From the NCBI RefSeq assembly GCF_003443895.1, contig NZ_QQOA01000001.1:186001-250000 (forward strand): 64,000 nt of DNA, given 5' to 3'. The position numbers and the translations under genes were made by a program. Positions 1-9,874 of the stretch are shown piece after piece (position 1 is the first letter of the stretch; every line of letters starts with the position of its first letter). The stretch comes from Paraburkholderia phosphatilytica. GTDB taxonomy: Bacteria > Pseudomonadota > Gammaproteobacteria > Burkholderiales > Burkholderiaceae. A model generated the notes under the pieces. It saw only the letters and a list, made by a program, of their open reading frames with translations. It was not told where the DNA came from and did no database searches.

Positions 1-1524
1 CGAGCCCGGCGGCAGGTTCGCGGGAATCTGCAGATCCGCCGTCTTCGAGCCCGAGCGCGGCCCGAGGATCACCTGCGCGCCCGATTGCGCGAGACGCGCG
101 GCGAAATCGTCCGGCACGACCGGCAGCGGCGGCACGACGATCAGCTGGTAGCCGTCGAGCGGCGCATGCACCGGCACGATGTCGACATCGAAGCCGAGCG
201 AGCGCAGCGCCGAGTAATACTCGACGGCAAAGCGCGGATAGTGGAAGTCGGCGCCCTGCGGATGCACTTCGAACAGCCACTTCGCTTCGTAGTCGAATAC
301 GAGCGCGACGGGCGTCTTCACCGCATCGTTCGCATGCGGATCGGCGGCGAGCACCGCGCGGATTTCCTCGGCCACCTGCGCCGCTTCACCACCGCCGATG
401 TCGAGCCGGTTGTCCGGCGTGTTGAGGCCCGCGTGCATCTGCTCCTGCGCGAACGGCGCCTGGCGCCAGCGGAAGTACGACACGCAGCCCGCGCCATGCG
501 CGAACGCTTCCCAGCTCCACAGCCGCACCATGCCCGGCAGCGGCGCCGGGTTCCAGTGCGCCCAGTTAACCGGGCCAGGCTGCTGCTCCATCACCCAGAA
601 CGGCAGCTTCGACATGCCGCGATACACGTCGTGATTGAACGACGCGAAATCCGGGTGCCCCGTGCGCAGGAAACGCTGCTTGATCTCGGGCGCGTACCAC
701 TGCTCTTCGAGCGCGCCGATCGGATAGCTGTCCCACGACGCGACGTCGAGATCGGCCGCCACCTTGTAGTGGTCGAACTCGGTGAAGAGCTGCATGAAGT
801 TGTGCGCGATCGGGCGGCCCGGCGAATGCGCGCGGATGATGTCGACCTGCATGCGGTTGTAGCGCTGCACTTCGTCGGAAGCAAAGCGCCGGTAGTCGAG
901 CCGGTGCGACGGATGCGCTTCGGTCACGGTGCCGATCGGCGCATCGATCTCGTCGAAGCTGCGGTACTCCATGCTCCAGAACACCGTGCCCCATGCGATG
1001 TTCAGCGCGTTGATGCTGCCGTAGCGCGCCTTCAGCCATTCGCGGAAACGCTTCACCGCGGCGGGCGAGTAGCTGACCACCGTCTGGTGGCAGCCGTATT
1101 CATTATCGGTTTGCCAGAACGCGACGGCCGGATGCTGGCCATAGCGCGACGCGACCGCTTCGCAGATTTTCTTCGACGCTTCGTAGTACGACGGCGACGA
1201 GAAATCGTAATGACGGCGCGAGCCGAACGCGCGCGGGCGTCCATCGGCGCCCACCGGCAGGATGTCCGGATGACGGTCGATCAGCCACTTCGGCGGCGTC
1301 GCGGTCGGCGTGCACATCACCACTTTCAGGCCCGCGTTGCCGAGCGTATCGATCGCGCGATCGAGCCAGCCCCAGTCGTATTCGCCCGGCGACGGCTCCA
1401 TGCGGCTCCACGCGAATTCCGCGATCCGCACCTGTTCGATGCCGAGCGACTTCATCCGCTCGGCGTCGTCTTTCCACATGGCTTCGGGCCAGTGCTCCGG
1501 GTAGTAGCAGACTCCTAGACGCAT
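1..1524 (-). CDS. Beta-galactosidase, GH42 family (3' end outside window)
   Basis: Glycoside hydrolase that removes terminal beta-galactose from oligosaccharides, probably in the cytoplasm because no signal peptide is visible. The 508 residues present open with [14 protein letters not shown], typical of GH42. The acid/base glutamate lies in the motif QTDNEYG (E142) and the likely nucleophile is E313 in [10 protein letters not shown]. The C-terminal part is cut off at the left edge. The start at 1524 is supported by AGGAGA eight bases upstream. The gene lies 31 bp downstream of the ABC ATPase gene on the same strand and so probably shares its LacI-controlled operon. The natural substrate (galactoside, arabinoside or plant oligosaccharide) cannot be read from the sequence. 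Confidence 0.93.
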   Translation of the reverse strand, partial: MRLGVCYYPEHWPEAMWKDDAERMKSLGIEQVRIAEFAWSRMEPSPGEYDWGWLDRAIDTLGNAGLKVVMCTPTATPPKWLIDRHPDILPVGADGRPRAFGSRRHYDFSSPSYYEASKKICEAVASRYGQHPAVAFWQTDNEYGCHQTVVSYSPAAVKRFREWLKARYGSINALNIAWGTVFWSMEYRSFDEIDAPIGTVTEAHPSHRLDYRRFASDEVQRYNRMQVDIIRAHSPGRPIAHNFMQLFTEFDHYKVAADLDVASWDSYPIGALEEQWYAPEIKQRFLRTGHPDFASFNHDVYRGMSKLPFWVMEQQPGPVNWAHWNPAPLPGMVRLWSWEAFAHGAGCVSYFRWRQAPFAQEQMHAGLNTPDNRLDIGGGEAAQVAEEIRAVLAADPHANDAVKTPVALVFDYEAKWLFEVHPQGADFHYPRFAVEYYSALRSLGFDVDIVPVHAPLDGYQLIVVPPLPVVPDDFAARLAQSGAQVILGPRSGSKTADLQIPANLPPGS

Positions 1525-1555
1525 TCCGATGTTCTCCTGGCGGTGACGTGCGCCG

Positions 1556-2719
1556 TCACACGTGTTGTTCGATGGTGTCGAGCGGCGCGACGGCGAAGCC
1601 GTCCTCCGCGAACAGATGGCACGCCGACGCCGGCGCGCGGAAATGCGCGGTGTCGCCGCGCGCGAGACGTGCGTCGCCCGGCGCCTTCGCAATCAGCACC
1701 GCGCCGCCCGGTTGATCCAGATGCACATAGCTGTGCTCGCCGAGCGCCTCGACGAGCGTCACGGTGCGCGCGAGCGTCAGCGCGGTCGTCTCGGTGTGAT
1801 GGGTCGGGCTGGCATCGACGGGTTCGAGATGCTCGGGACGCACCCCAAACGTCACCGATGCGCCGACGGCAAGCTTGCCGCCCTGCACCGGCAACCGCAC
1901 GACTTCATTGAGGCCGGTCAGCGTGACCGTGACGCCGTCCGCCTCGATTGCCGTGACGGTGGCGGGCAGGAAGTTCATCCGCGGCGAGCCGATAAAGCCC
2001 GCGACGAATTTCGAGCGCGGCCGGTGATAGAGTTCGAGCGGCGCGCCAACCTGCGCGATGCTGCCGTATCGTTCGGTGTCCTTGCCGGCGTGCAGCAGCA
2101 CGATCTTGTCGGCAAGCGTCATCGCCTCGATCTGGTCGTGCGTCACGTAGACCACGCTCGCATCGGCGAACTGCCGGTGCAGCCGCGCGATCTCGATGCG
2201 GGTCTGGCCGCGCAGCGTGGCGTCGAGGTTGGAGAGCGGCTCGTCGAACAGGAACACGCCCGGTTCGCGCACGATCGCGCGGCCAATCGCGACACGCTGC
2301 CGCTGACCGCCCGACAACGCCTTCGGATGGCGGTCGAGCAGCGCTTCGAGCTGAAGAATGCGCGCGGCTTCGCGCACCTTGCGGTCGATCTCGGCTTTCG
2401 GCGTCTTCGCGAGCTTCAGGCCGAAGGCCATGTTCTCGTAGACCGTCATGTGCGGGAACAGCGCGTAGCTCTGGAACACCATTGCGACGCCGCGCTGCGC
2501 GGCGGGCACGTCGTTGACGAGCTTGCCGCCGATCGACACGTCGCCGTCGGTCACGTCCTCGAGGCCCGCGATCATCCGCAGCAAGGTCGACTTGCCGCAG
2601 CCCGACGGGCCGAGAAACACACAGAACTCGTTCTTGCCGATTTCCAGATCGACGTCGCGAATCACCGGCGCGTTGTCGCCGTATGCCTTCTGAACGCCGC
2701 TTAACGAAATGCTCGCCAT
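1556..2719 (-). CDS. Sugar ABC transporter ATP-binding protein (UgpC/MalK type)
   Basis: Cytoplasmic ATPase that powers a carbohydrate importer. The 387 residues have Walker [10 protein letters not shown] (about residue 37), the signature [14 protein letters not shown], Walker [13 protein letters not shown], the H-loop [12 protein letters not shown] and a C-terminal TOBE/regulatory extension typical of the MalK/UgpC group. It is the first gene of the leftward operon with GH42 beta-galactosidase. The matching permeases and binding protein are not visible and may lie beyond the left edge. A perfect palindrome 36 bp upstream of its start is a likely LacI operator. Members of this group can serve several importers, so the substrate is uncertain. 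Confidence 0.95.
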   Translation of the reverse strand: MASISLSGVQKAYGDNAPVIRDVDLEIGKNEFCVFLGPSGCGKSTLLRMIAGLEDVTDGDVSIGGKLVNDVPAAQRGVAMVFQSYALFPHMTVYENMAFGLKLAKTPKAEIDRKVREAARILQLEALLDRHPKALSGGQRQRVAIGRAIVREPGVFLFDEPLSNLDATLRGQTRIEIARLHRQFADASVVYVTHDQIEAMTLADKIVLLHAGKDTERYGSIAQVGAPLELYHRPRSKFVAGFIGSPRMNFLPATVTAIEADGVTVTLTGLNEVVRLPVQGGKLAVGASVTFGVRPEHLEPVDASPTHHTETTALTLARTVTLVEALGEHSYVHLDQPGGAVLIAKAPGDARLARGDTAHFRAPASACHLFAEDGFAVAPLDTIEQHV

Positions 2720-2755
2720 CGTCCCGCCTCCATGTTCTAATCAGCACGAAGCGGA

Positions 2756-2771
2756 GATTAAGCGCTTAATC
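2756..2771. promoter_or_regulatory. Probable LacI-family operator (16-bp perfect palindrome)
   Basis: The sequence GATTAAGCGCTTAATC is a perfect palindrome with a central CG, the usual form of LacI/GalR-family operators. It lies 36 bp upstream of the ABC ATPase start and 140 bp upstream of the divergent LacI-type gene. A second, more GC-rich palindrome with one central base (CGATCGCG-G-CGCGATCG, 2789-2805) follows and could be an accessory site. Binding by the adjacent regulator is inferred from position. Confidence 0.7.
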
Positions 2772-2911
2772 AGTCACCCGGAAAAAATCGATCGCGGCGC
2801 GATCGTGGGTGTCTGTGTCTCCGATAATCGTTCTGAATATGTGGCCAATGGTGCCGTGCCGGGCGCGATCACGCAAATGCTGAACTAGCAGCCCATATAT
2901 TGAGATAGAAA

Positions 2912-3955
2912 ATGACGACGCTCAACGAAGTCGCCCGCCATGCCGGCGTGACGTCCGCCACCGTTTCGAACGTGCTGCGCAACCGCGGCCGCGTGGGCGA
3001 GGCGACCCGCCAGCGGGTGCTGGACGCGATCGCCGCACTCGGCTACCGGCCGCATCTGCCGGCGCGCGCGCTCGCCGAGGGCCGCGCGCCGACCATCGCG
3101 CTGATGGTGTCGAGCATCGCGAACCCGTTCTATCCGGAGTTCGCGCTCGCGGTCGAAACGGCGCTCCGGCGCAGCGGCCAGTTCCTGATCATCTGCAATA
3201 CCGACGGCGATCCGCAGACCGGCCGCGCGTACCTCGACCAGATTGCCGGCTCGCTGTCCGCCGGCGTGCTGGTGATGAACGCGAACCTCGACTTCGCCGA
3301 TCTGCATATGACCGAGCTGCGCGGCGCGCCGGTCGTGCTGTGCATGTGGGAACGGCCGCTGGATCCGCCGGGCCTGCCGTGCGTCGCGGTGGATTTCCGG
3401 CTTGCGGGCGAACTGGCCGCGCGGCATCTGCTGGAGCTTGGGCACCGGAAGATCGGCGCGATCGTCGGCAGCAAGGTGTCGGGCATTCACGCGGCGCGCT
3501 ACGACGGCTTCGTCGCCGCGATGCAGGCGGCTGGAATCGATGGCGCCGCGGCGCCGGTCCTGTATGCGCCGGATACGACGCAGGGCGGCTACGCGGCCGC
3601 GCTGGAACTGCTGAAAAAGCATCCGGAACTCACCGCGCTCTACGCGACCAACGACCTGCCCGCGCTCGGCGCAATGCAGGCCGCTGCAGATCTCGGGCTC
3701 GAGGTGCCGCGGCAACTATCGGTGGTCGGCATCACCGACATTCAGCTCGCGCGCGAATCGAGGCCCGCGTTGACTACGGTGGCGGTGCCGACTGTCGAAG
3801 CGGCCGAACTCGCGGTGGACCTGCTGCGCGAGCTGATCGATGCGCCTGCATCGACCGCGACCGCGACAGGCCATGGCGCGAACGCACCGCGCGTGTGTGT
3901 GACGTCGGCGCCGCGGCTGGTGGTGCGGGCTTCCACCGCGCCGCCGAGAGTTTGA
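2912..3955 (+). CDS. LacI-family transcriptional regulator
   Basis: DNA-binding repressor with a periplasmic-binding-protein-like sensor domain. The N-terminal helix-turn-helix reads TLNEVARHAGVTSATVSNVL (residues 3-22), followed by the hinge helix region and a type I sugar-binding fold to residue 347. Length is normal for the family. It is transcribed divergently from the ABC ATPase/beta-galactosidase operon and most likely represses that operon through the palindrome at 2756-2771. The inducer is probably a sugar related to the GH42 substrate, which is inference. It converges with the NYN-domain gene, leaving only nine bases between the stop codons. Confidence 0.94.
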   Translation: MTTLNEVARHAGVTSATVSNVLRNRGRVGEATRQRVLDAIAALGYRPHLPARALAEGRAPTIALMVSSIANPFYPEFALAVETALRRSGQFLIICNTDGDPQTGRAYLDQIAGSLSAGVLVMNANLDFADLHMTELRGAPVVLCMWERPLDPPGLPCVAVDFRLAGELAARHLLELGHRKIGAIVGSKVSGIHAARYDGFVAAMQAAGIDGAAAPVLYAPDTTQGGYAAALELLKKHPELTALYATNDLPALGAMQAAADLGLEVPRQLSVVGITDIQLARESRPALTTVAVPTVEAAELAVDLLRELIDAPASTATATGHGANAPRVCVTSAPRLVVRASTAPPRV

Positions 3956-3964
3956 GCGCCAGGC

Positions 3965-5470
3965 TCAGAGTTCGCCTGACTCCACCACTGCCTTGCGCGG
4001 CCGGCGACTGCGCGGTGCGGCCGTTTTGCGCGCGGCTTTTTTGGCTGCGCGAGGTGCTGTACCCGCTTCCGGTTGTTGCGCTGCTGCGGCTTCTGCGGGC
4101 GCTTCGGTCGGCTGCCGCTCGTCGAGACCGAGCGATTGCTGGGCAACCGGCGCTTCCGGTTCGCCAGACTCATTTCGCGCGGCCGCGTCGCGCTCGCCGT
4201 GCGATTTGCCGCTCTTGCCGCCACGGCGGCTGCCCGAGCGCTTCGCGGCTTTCTTCGCCGCCGCGCCATGCTCGTGCGGCTCACGCTGTTCGTGCTGATC
4301 CGCCGCGTCGCTCGTCACCGCGTCCGCAACCGGCTGCGCGGATTCGTCGGCGATCTGCTGGATCGCTTCGTCGTTCGCCGCTTCGAGCGAATGCTGCACT
4401 TCGGCGTCGTCGCTCGGCAGTGATGCGTCGTCCACCGCGAGCGCAGCCTGGCCGGTCTGCTCCCCGTGGCGGCCATTGCCGCCCTTGCGCTTCTTGTTGC
4501 GGCCTTTGCGATCGCCACCGTCGCGTGACGTACCCTGAGCGCCCTGCGTTTGCGACGCGCTCTCCATTGCGGCCGCAGCACCCGCGGCCTGGCCCGCCTC
4601 GCCGCTCACCGCAGCCACCGTCGCCGGCGCCACATCCGCGGCCTTCACGGGCCGCGTCCACGAACTCGACCGGTACACGAACGCGCCCGACTTGTCGTCG
4701 CGGCCCACTTCGAGGAAACCGCGCGCCTGCGCTTCTTCGAGCAGATTGCCGAACGCGCGGAAGCCGTAGCCCGCTTCGTTGAAGCCCGGCTTGCGGCGCT
4801 TGATCGCGCTCTTCAGCACCGACGCCCAGATCTTGCCGCTTTCGCCGCGCTCGGACGCGAGCGCCTCGAACGTCTCCACCGCGATCGCGATCGCCTTGGA
4901 CTTCCGCTCTTCCATCTCCTGCTTGCGGCGGCGGTCGTCTTCGGGCGAACGTTTCGAGCTCGCGTCGGCTTCGCGCTTCGGCGCGCCGCGCTGCTCGGTC
5001 ACGAGGTCGTCATAGAAGATGAATTCGTCGCAATTCGCGACCAGCAGGTCGGACGTGGACTGCTTGACGCCGACGCCGATCACTTTCTTCGCGTTCTCGC
5101 GCAGCTTCGACACGAGCGGCGAAAAATCCGAATCGCCGCTGATGATCACGAAGGTGTCGACGTGCGATTTCGTATAGCAAAGGTCGAGCGCATCGACGAC
5201 GAGCCGGATGTCCGCCGAATTCTTGCCGGACTGCCGCACGTGCGGAATCTCGATCAGCTCGAAGCTCGCTTCGTGCATCGCCGCCTTGAAGGCCTTGTAG
5301 CGATCCCAGTCGCAATAGGCCTTCTTCACGACGATGCTGCCTTTGAGCAGCAGGCGTTCGAGCACGGGCTTGATGTCGAAGCGTTCGAGCTTCACGTCGC
5401 GCACACCAAGCGCCACGTTCTCGAAGTCGCAAAAGAGCGCCATGCTGACGCTATCCTGAGGTGAGGCCAT
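3965..5470 (-). CDS. NYN (PIN-like) domain protein with LOTUS-like domain and disordered tail
   Basis: Probable RNA-acting nuclease-fold protein of the LabA/DUF88 group. The NYN domain (about residues 8-165) carries the acidic residues expected for metal binding: D15 in FCDFEN, D87 in NSADIRL, and D113/D115 in SGDSDF. A second folded region at about 205-290 resembles an OST-HTH/LOTUS module. The remaining 200 residues are low complexity, rich in Ala, Glu, Lys and Arg, and look disordered. I chose the start at 5470 because GGGAG stands just upstream; an upstream in-frame start at 5518 lacks this. The target RNA is unknown. It lies downstream of yceI, separated by a strong terminator. Confidence 0.88.
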   Translation of the reverse strand: MASPQDSVSMALFCDFENVALGVRDVKLERFDIKPVLERLLLKGSIVVKKAYCDWDRYKAFKAAMHEASFELIEIPHVRQSGKNSADIRLVVDALDLCYTKSHVDTFVIISGDSDFSPLVSKLRENAKKVIGVGVKQSTSDLLVANCDEFIFYDDLVTEQRGAPKREADASSKRSPEDDRRRKQEMEERKSKAIAIAVETFEALASERGESGKIWASVLKSAIKRRKPGFNEAGYGFRAFGNLLEEAQARGFLEVGRDDKSGAFVYRSSSWTRPVKAADVAPATVAAVSGEAGQAAGAAAAMESASQTQGAQGTSRDGGDRKGRNKKRKGGNGRHGEQTGQAALAVDDASLPSDDAEVQHSLEAANDEAIQQIADESAQPVADAVTSDAADQHEQREPHEHGAAAKKAAKRSGSRRGGKSGKSHGERDAAARNESGEPEAPVAQQSLGLDERQPTEAPAEAAAAQQPEAGTAPRAAKKAARKTAAPRSRRPRKAVVESGEL

Positions 5471-5554
5471 GAGTTCTCCCAATGCCACGCGTGGGCGGTG
5501 GCCAATTGCGCACATCATAGCCGGTCGGCACGCAAATGCGGTGCCACCTCAAAA

Positions 5555-5592
5555 GCAAACGGCCGCGCAGCGTGAACTGCGCGGCCGTTTGC
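5555..5592 (-). terminator. Rho-independent terminator after the yceI operon
   Basis: Sixteen perfectly paired bases (5555-5570 with 5577-5592) enclose a six-base loop, CGTGAA. Read on the minus strand the stem is followed by TTTTG, the expected short U-run. It lies 59 bases beyond the stop of the 5651-6229 gene and separates that operon from the NYN-domain gene. Confidence 0.82.
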
Positions 5593-5650
5593 CGGGCGTA
5601 CGTATGCAGGCGATGCGGGTTTTACAGGCCCCGCATCGCAGCATGAACGC

Positions 5651-6229
5651 TTACTGCTTGATCCCTTCGGACTGGATATGCAGCTTCGTGATCATGCTGA
5701 AGCCATACGACTTGCCGAAGTCCATACCGAAGTCGGCGCGGTTGAATTCCGCGCTCGCTTCCACGCCGCAGTCTTCGCGCTTGAGCATCGGGTGCATGAT
5801 GCACTTGAACGATTCGATCTTCAGGTTCACCGGCTTCGTCACGCCATGCATCGTCAGCGTGCCGATCACTTCAACGGGCTTGTCGCCGTCGAACTTGATG
5901 TCGGTGCCTTTGTACGTGACCGTCGGATACTTCGCGACGTCGAAGAACGCGTCGGTCTTCAGGTGCTCGTCGAGCTTCGGGTTGCCCGTGTCCACCGAAG
6001 CCGGGTCGACCGTCACGTCGACGGTGCCGGTCTTCGCCGCGCGATCCAGCGTCACCGTGCCGCTCGACTTCGTGAACTTGCCGCGCCAGATCGACACGCC
6101 GCCGAGGTGGTCGGCTTCGAAGCTCGGATAGGTGTGCGACGGATCGAGCTGATACACGTCAGCGGCCATCGCGCTCATCGACATGCCGGCAGCCAGTGCG
6201 CCCGCCACGATCAACAGATTCTTCTTCAC
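5651..6229 (-). CDS. YceI-family periplasmic protein
   Basis: Small secreted lipocalin-like protein of the YceI family, members of which bind isoprenoid or quinone-like lipids in the periplasm. The 192 residues start with a signal peptide ([15 protein letters not shown]..., probable cleavage after AMA near residue 22). The mature part contains family features such as the early [19 protein letters not shown] and the late [11 protein letters not shown]. The GTG start at 6229 is preceded by GGAG at good spacing. It is the last gene of a three-gene leftward set with a second YceI and a cytochrome b561, and a strong terminator follows. The exact ligand is unknown. Confidence 0.92.
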   Translation of the reverse strand: MKKNLLIVAGALAAGMSMSAMAADVYQLDPSHTYPSFEADHLGGVSIWRGKFTKSSGTVTLDRAAKTGTVDVTVDPASVDTGNPKLDEHLKTDAFFDVAKYPTVTYKGTDIKFDGDKPVEVIGTLTMHGVTKPVNLKIESFKCIMHPMLKREDCGVEASAEFNRADFGMDFGKSYGFSMITKLHIQSEGIKQ

Positions 6230-6341
6230 GCCATTCTCCAGGTTTGCGCGCGGCTCGCCGCGCCTGCTAAAGCCCTTGAGCGCGCCATATTGAAGGCTCG
6301 CCCGAAAGCCGGTTGATGTTGATGCTTAAGTCCGCCAATCG

Positions 6342-6905
6342 TCAGTGCTTCACGTCGACGATATGAAACTTGATGACGACGTCGTCCGCCACGACCGACG
6401 TGTCTTTCCACTCGCCGGTGCCGACGTTGAACTGCGTGCGCTTGATCGGCAGCGAACCGTCGAACACTTCCGTGTTGCCCTGCTGCGCGATCGTCACGGG
6501 TACCGTGACCGTCTGCGACACGCCCTTGATGGTCAGCTTGCCGGTGACCTTGTACTGGTTGCCGCCCGCCGGCGCGATCGCGCTCGACACGAACGTGGCC
6601 TTCGGATACGTCGCGCTGTCGAACCAGTCCTTGCCGCGCACCTGCTGGTTGTACGACTCGTCGCCGAGGTCGTAGCTCGACGTATCGATGCTCAGGTTCG
6701 CGCTGCCGGCCGTCGGCTTCGCGGGGTCGAACGTGAGCTGCGCGGCGAACTTCCTGAAGTTGCCGTCGACGGGCACGTTCATCTGCTTCGACGTGGCGAC
6801 GATCGTGCTCTTCGCGGTGTCGACCTGCGCGAACGCGGGCGCCGCGGCAGCGAGCGATGCGGCCACGAGGCCAGCAAGCATCCAGTGATTTGAAGGCATT
6901 TTCAT
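6342..6905 (-). CDS. YceI-family periplasmic protein (paralogue)
   Basis: Second YceI-family protein, 187 residues, with a signal peptide ending in APAFA (probable cleavage near residue 26). Family features include the N-terminal VDTAKSTIVATSKQMNVPV and the C-terminal KRTQFNVGTGEWKDTSVVADD. It is clearly diverged from the YceI encoded 112 bp downstream, so the two are old paralogues rather than a recent duplication. With cytochrome b561 upstream, the arrangement suggests a membrane quinol/b-heme couple working with periplasmic lipid-binding partners. That coupling is inferred from gene order. Confidence 0.92.
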   Translation of the reverse strand: MKMPSNHWMLAGLVAASLAAAAPAFAQVDTAKSTIVATSKQMNVPVDGNFRKFAAQLTFDPAKPTAGSANLSIDTSSYDLGDESYNQQVRGKDWFDSATYPKATFVSSAIAPAGGNQYKVTGKLTIKGVSQTVTVPVTIAQQGNTEVFDGSLPIKRTQFNVGTGEWKDTSVVADDVVIKFHIVDVKH

Positions 6906-7002
6906 GATGTCAGTGGGTTGGGCATCGGCGCGCCGTCATGGCAGCCGACGCCGAAGGCATTGAACACGTTCTCAGCGGGCGGAAAGCTGCGCCTGCAGTG
7001 CG

Positions 7003-7569
7003 TCACTTGAGAAACGGGATCATACGTCCGAGTATTCCATCGCGCTCGATGAAGTGATGCTTGAGCGCGGCCAGCACGTGCAGCGCGAAGCACGCGAGCA
7101 GCGTGTAGTTGAGCCAGATATGCGTAGTGCGTAGCGCGGCCTTCAACACCTTGTCCGGGCCGATGATGGTTGGCAGCGGCACGATGCCGAGATAGACCAC
7201 CTGGATACCTGCCGACGAACTGTAGAAGTAGCCGGAGATCGGGATCGCCAGCATCAGCAGATACAGGAGGCCGTGCACCGCGTGCGCGGCGGCGTTCTGG
7301 AACGCGGTGGTCGTGTCGGGCAGCGGCGGCGCGCGATGCGTGAGGCGCCATAGCAGACGGATCACCGCCAGCGCGAACACGGTCACGCCGATCCACTTGT
7401 GCCACGAAAAGTACTTGAGCTTGGTCGGCGTGAAGCCGGGGATGTCCGTCATGATCCAGCCGAGATAGAACCCGCAGATCATCAGGAGCGCGATCAGCCA
7501 GTGCAGGCTGATCGCGACGCCGCTATAGCGCTGGCGCGCCGTTTCGAATCGGGTGCTGGTGGTCGCCAT
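7003..7569 (-). CDS. Cytochrome b561 (CybB-like)
   Basis: Inner-membrane di-heme b-type cytochrome that passes electrons from quinol. The 188 residues form four hydrophobic segments, and H23, H57, H150 and H164 occupy the positions expected for heme ligation. It is the first gene of the leftward b561-yceI-yceI set. Members of this family have been shown to oxidise superoxide or act as quinol oxidoreductases. The divergent neighbour on the right is a cupin gene, 215 bp away. No clear ribosome binding site is visible before the ATG. Confidence 0.92.
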   Translation of the reverse strand: MATTSTRFETARQRYSGVAISLHWLIALLMICGFYLGWIMTDIPGFTPTKLKYFSWHKWIGVTVFALAVIRLLWRLTHRAPPLPDTTTAFQNAAAHAVHGLLYLLMLAIPISGYFYSSSAGIQVVYLGIVPLPTIIGPDKVLKAALRTTHIWLNYTLLACFALHVLAALKHHFIERDGILGRMIPFLK

Positions 7570-7784
7570 AAATATCCGGTCGAAGAATCAAGGCACGCGT
7601 GCAACGTTCGCGACAGATGCACGCGTGGATACTGGATGCGGATAGTAGGCAAGCGCGAGGCGATTGAATAGACGGCAAAAGGGAACAGATTGTTTCGTGG
7701 GCGTTGGTAATGAGGGATGGAGGGATGTTCACTGGCCCACTAAATGCTTGATGACGCGCCTGCCTTCCCCACAGGAGCCGCGCA

Positions 7785-8222
7785 ATGTCGACCGATCTTG
7801 CCACCCGGTTTTCCCACGTGAAGCCGCACGACACGCCTTTCGAGGGCGGTGGGCTGCGCGACTTCTTCATGTATCGCGACCTCGGCATCGCGAACGCGAC
7901 CGGCGGCAAGGTCGTCGCGCAGCTCGTGAAGGCGCATCGCGCACCAGAGGAAGGCACCGGCTGGCACCGCCATGAGGCCGACTTCCACATCGTGATCATG
8001 CTGAAGGGCTGGGCGCGCTTCATGTACGGCGACCAGGAAACGCTCGTCGAAGCCGGCGACTGCGTGCATCAGGCGCCCGGCATCGTGCACTTCCTGTTCG
8101 ACTACTCGGACGACATGGAGTATCTCGAAGTGGTCGGTCCGGCGGACTTCAAATCGATCGACGTCGAAGGACCGTGCGCGACGCCCGCGCCCACTCCCTG
8201 GCCAGTCGCCGCGACGTCATAG
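7785..8222 (+). CDS. Cupin-domain protein
   Basis: Single-domain cupin of 145 residues. The first cupin motif contains GWHRHEADFHIV and the second GDCVHQAPGIVH, giving a possible metal site with several histidines and a glutamate. No signal peptide is present. AGGAG upstream supports the start. Enzymatic role unknown: cupins of this length include small dioxygenases, isomerases and sensor proteins. Its stop codon overlaps the stop region of the convergent PHA depolymerase gene by a few bases. Confidence 0.85.
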   Translation: MSTDLATRFSHVKPHDTPFEGGGLRDFFMYRDLGIANATGGKVVAQLVKAHRAPEEGTGWHRHEADFHIVIMLKGWARFMYGDQETLVEAGDCVHQAPGIVHFLFDYSDDMEYLEVVGPADFKSIDVEGPCATPAPTPWPVAATS

Positions 8223-9560
8223 CGCACTCGCCTTCGCCACCGCCGCGTGCGCGAGCGCTTCCGCCTGCAGCAGCGCGTGCAGCGTGACGCGGTCGCTGTG
8301 CGCGTCGTCGGCGAGCGCCGGCGCGCGGTGCGCGCGCGGCTCGTTGTCCTGGATCATCGCCCGCACGCGCGGATAGATCTGCGCTTCCCACTTGCGCCCG
8401 TTGAACACGCCGTAGTGCCCGACGCCCGTCTGCACGTGGTGCGTCTTCATGTACGGGCGCAAGCGCGAACACAGGTCCTGCGCGGCCACGGTCTGGCCGA
8501 CCGCGCAGATGTCGTCCTTCTCGCCTTCGATCGTCAGCAGCGCCGTGCGCCGGATCGCCGCCGGCTCCACGAGCTGATCGCGTACGCGCAGCTCGCCGCG
8601 CGGCAGCGCATACTGCTGGAACACAGTGCTGACGGTCTCCAGATAGAACTCGGCGGTCAGATCGGTGGTTGCGAAGTACTCCTTGTAGAACGCGCGCACC
8701 GCATCGGCCTTGGAAGGGTCGCCCTTCGCGCGCTCGCGATGCATGTCAACGAACGACGTCAGGTGACGCTCCAGGTTCATCGACATGAACGCGCCGAGCT
8801 GCACGAAGCCGGGATACACGCGCCGCTGCGCGCCCGCGAAACCGAACGGCACGGTGCTGATCAGGTTCTTCTCGAACCACTCGATCGGCTTGCTGTTCGC
8901 CAGCTGGTTGACCGCGGTCGGATTGACGCGGCAGTCGATCGGTCCGGCCATCAGCGTCATGCTCGCGGGCTGCGCGGGATCGTCGGCGGCGGCCATCAGC
9001 GACACCGCCGCGAGCGACGCGACGGTCGGCTGGCAGACGGCGACGAGATGCGCGTCCGGACCGATGCGGCGGATGAACGCGATCACGTGCTCCACGTATT
9101 CGTCGAAACCGAAGCGGCCAGCCGCGAGCGGCACGTCGCGCGGGTTGTGCCAGTCGGTGATGTAGACGTCGTGATCGGCGAGCATCGTGCGCACGGTGCC
9201 GCGCAGCAGCGTCGCGAAGTGACCGGACATCGGCGCGACGATCAGCACGCGCGGCTGCTCGATCGCGACGGCCTTGCGAAAACGCAGCAGCGAGCCGAAC
9301 GGCGTGCGCTTGACGACCTGCTCGGTGACCGCGACCGGTTCGCCGTCCACCTCGACGCTCTCGATGCCGAACGGCGGACGATGGTGCGTGAGGCCCGTCA
9401 TCTCGATCAGTTCGCAGGTTGCGTCGAGCGCCCGGTGGTACGGGTTCGCCGCGAACGGCGCGAAGGCGGCGAGCGCCATGCGGGTGGTCGTAGCGGCGGA
9501 CCGCATGGGCCGCATCAGGTCGGACATCGCCTGATAGGTCGAATAAGCGAGGACATTCAT
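8217..9560 (-). CDS. phaZ: Intracellular polyhydroxyalkanoate depolymerase
   Basis: Hydrolyses amorphous PHA storage granules to hydroxyalkanoate units inside the cell. The 447-residue protein has no signal peptide. The lipase-box equivalent is VAVCQPTVAS, so the nucleophile is C176 instead of serine, a known trait of the PhaZ1 group in Cupriavidus and Burkholderia. Length and N-terminus match that group. It is transcribed alone and converges with the cupin gene. Upstream lies a 314-bp gap with a 10-bp imperfect inverted repeat that may be regulatory. Confidence 0.95.
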   Translation of the reverse strand: MNVLAYSTYQAMSDLMRPMRSAATTTRMALAAFAPFAANPYHRALDATCELIEMTGLTHHRPPFGIESVEVDGEPVAVTEQVVKRTPFGSLLRFRKAVAIEQPRVLIVAPMSGHFATLLRGTVRTMLADHDVYITDWHNPRDVPLAAGRFGFDEYVEHVIAFIRRIGPDAHLVAVCQPTVASLAAVSLMAAADDPAQPASMTLMAGPIDCRVNPTAVNQLANSKPIEWFEKNLISTVPFGFAGAQRRVYPGFVQLGAFMSMNLERHLTSFVDMHRERAKGDPSKADAVRAFYKEYFATTDLTAEFYLETVSTVFQQYALPRGELRVRDQLVEPAAIRRTALLTIEGEKDDICAVGQTVAAQDLCSRLRPYMKTHHVQTGVGHYGVFNGRKWEAQIYPRVRAMIQDNEPRAHRAPALADDAHSDRVTLHALLQAEALAHAAVAKASAL

Positions 9561-9874
9561 GGGCGCGCACCGGAGCGTGTTCGCGCTACAAAAGGCAATG
9601 TGTATGCCAGTCGGCCGTCGATTGGCATAGTGCTTGCAGCTTTGCGGACGTAGTCGGGAGGGCCTGCGCGACGGCTGTGGTGGGCTTGCGACGGAATGTG
9701 CGCGGCTGGGCTATGGCAACGGCCGCGAGCTTCGCCGTGCAATGGTGCATCACGCTGCGCGCAAGACCGCCGCAACATGGTGCAGCGAGTGCCGCGCGCG
9801 GTGCGCGGGAGCACCGAAGCGGCCCGCAACGTCAACTCGATCTCGTCACACCCACGGCGAACACGGAGACTGTC
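9561..9874. other. Intergenic region (314 bp) between phaZ and the GST-like gene
   Basis: Divergent promoter region without a convincing gene. It contains an imperfect inverted repeat at 9604-9628 (ATGCCAGTCG-gccgt-CGATTGGCAT, nine of ten bases paired), 44 bp upstream of the phaZ start, which could be an operator. An in-frame extension of the GST gene reaches 9677 but is arginine-rich and unlike the family, so I treat it as non-coding. No other structure is seen. Confidence 0.5.
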
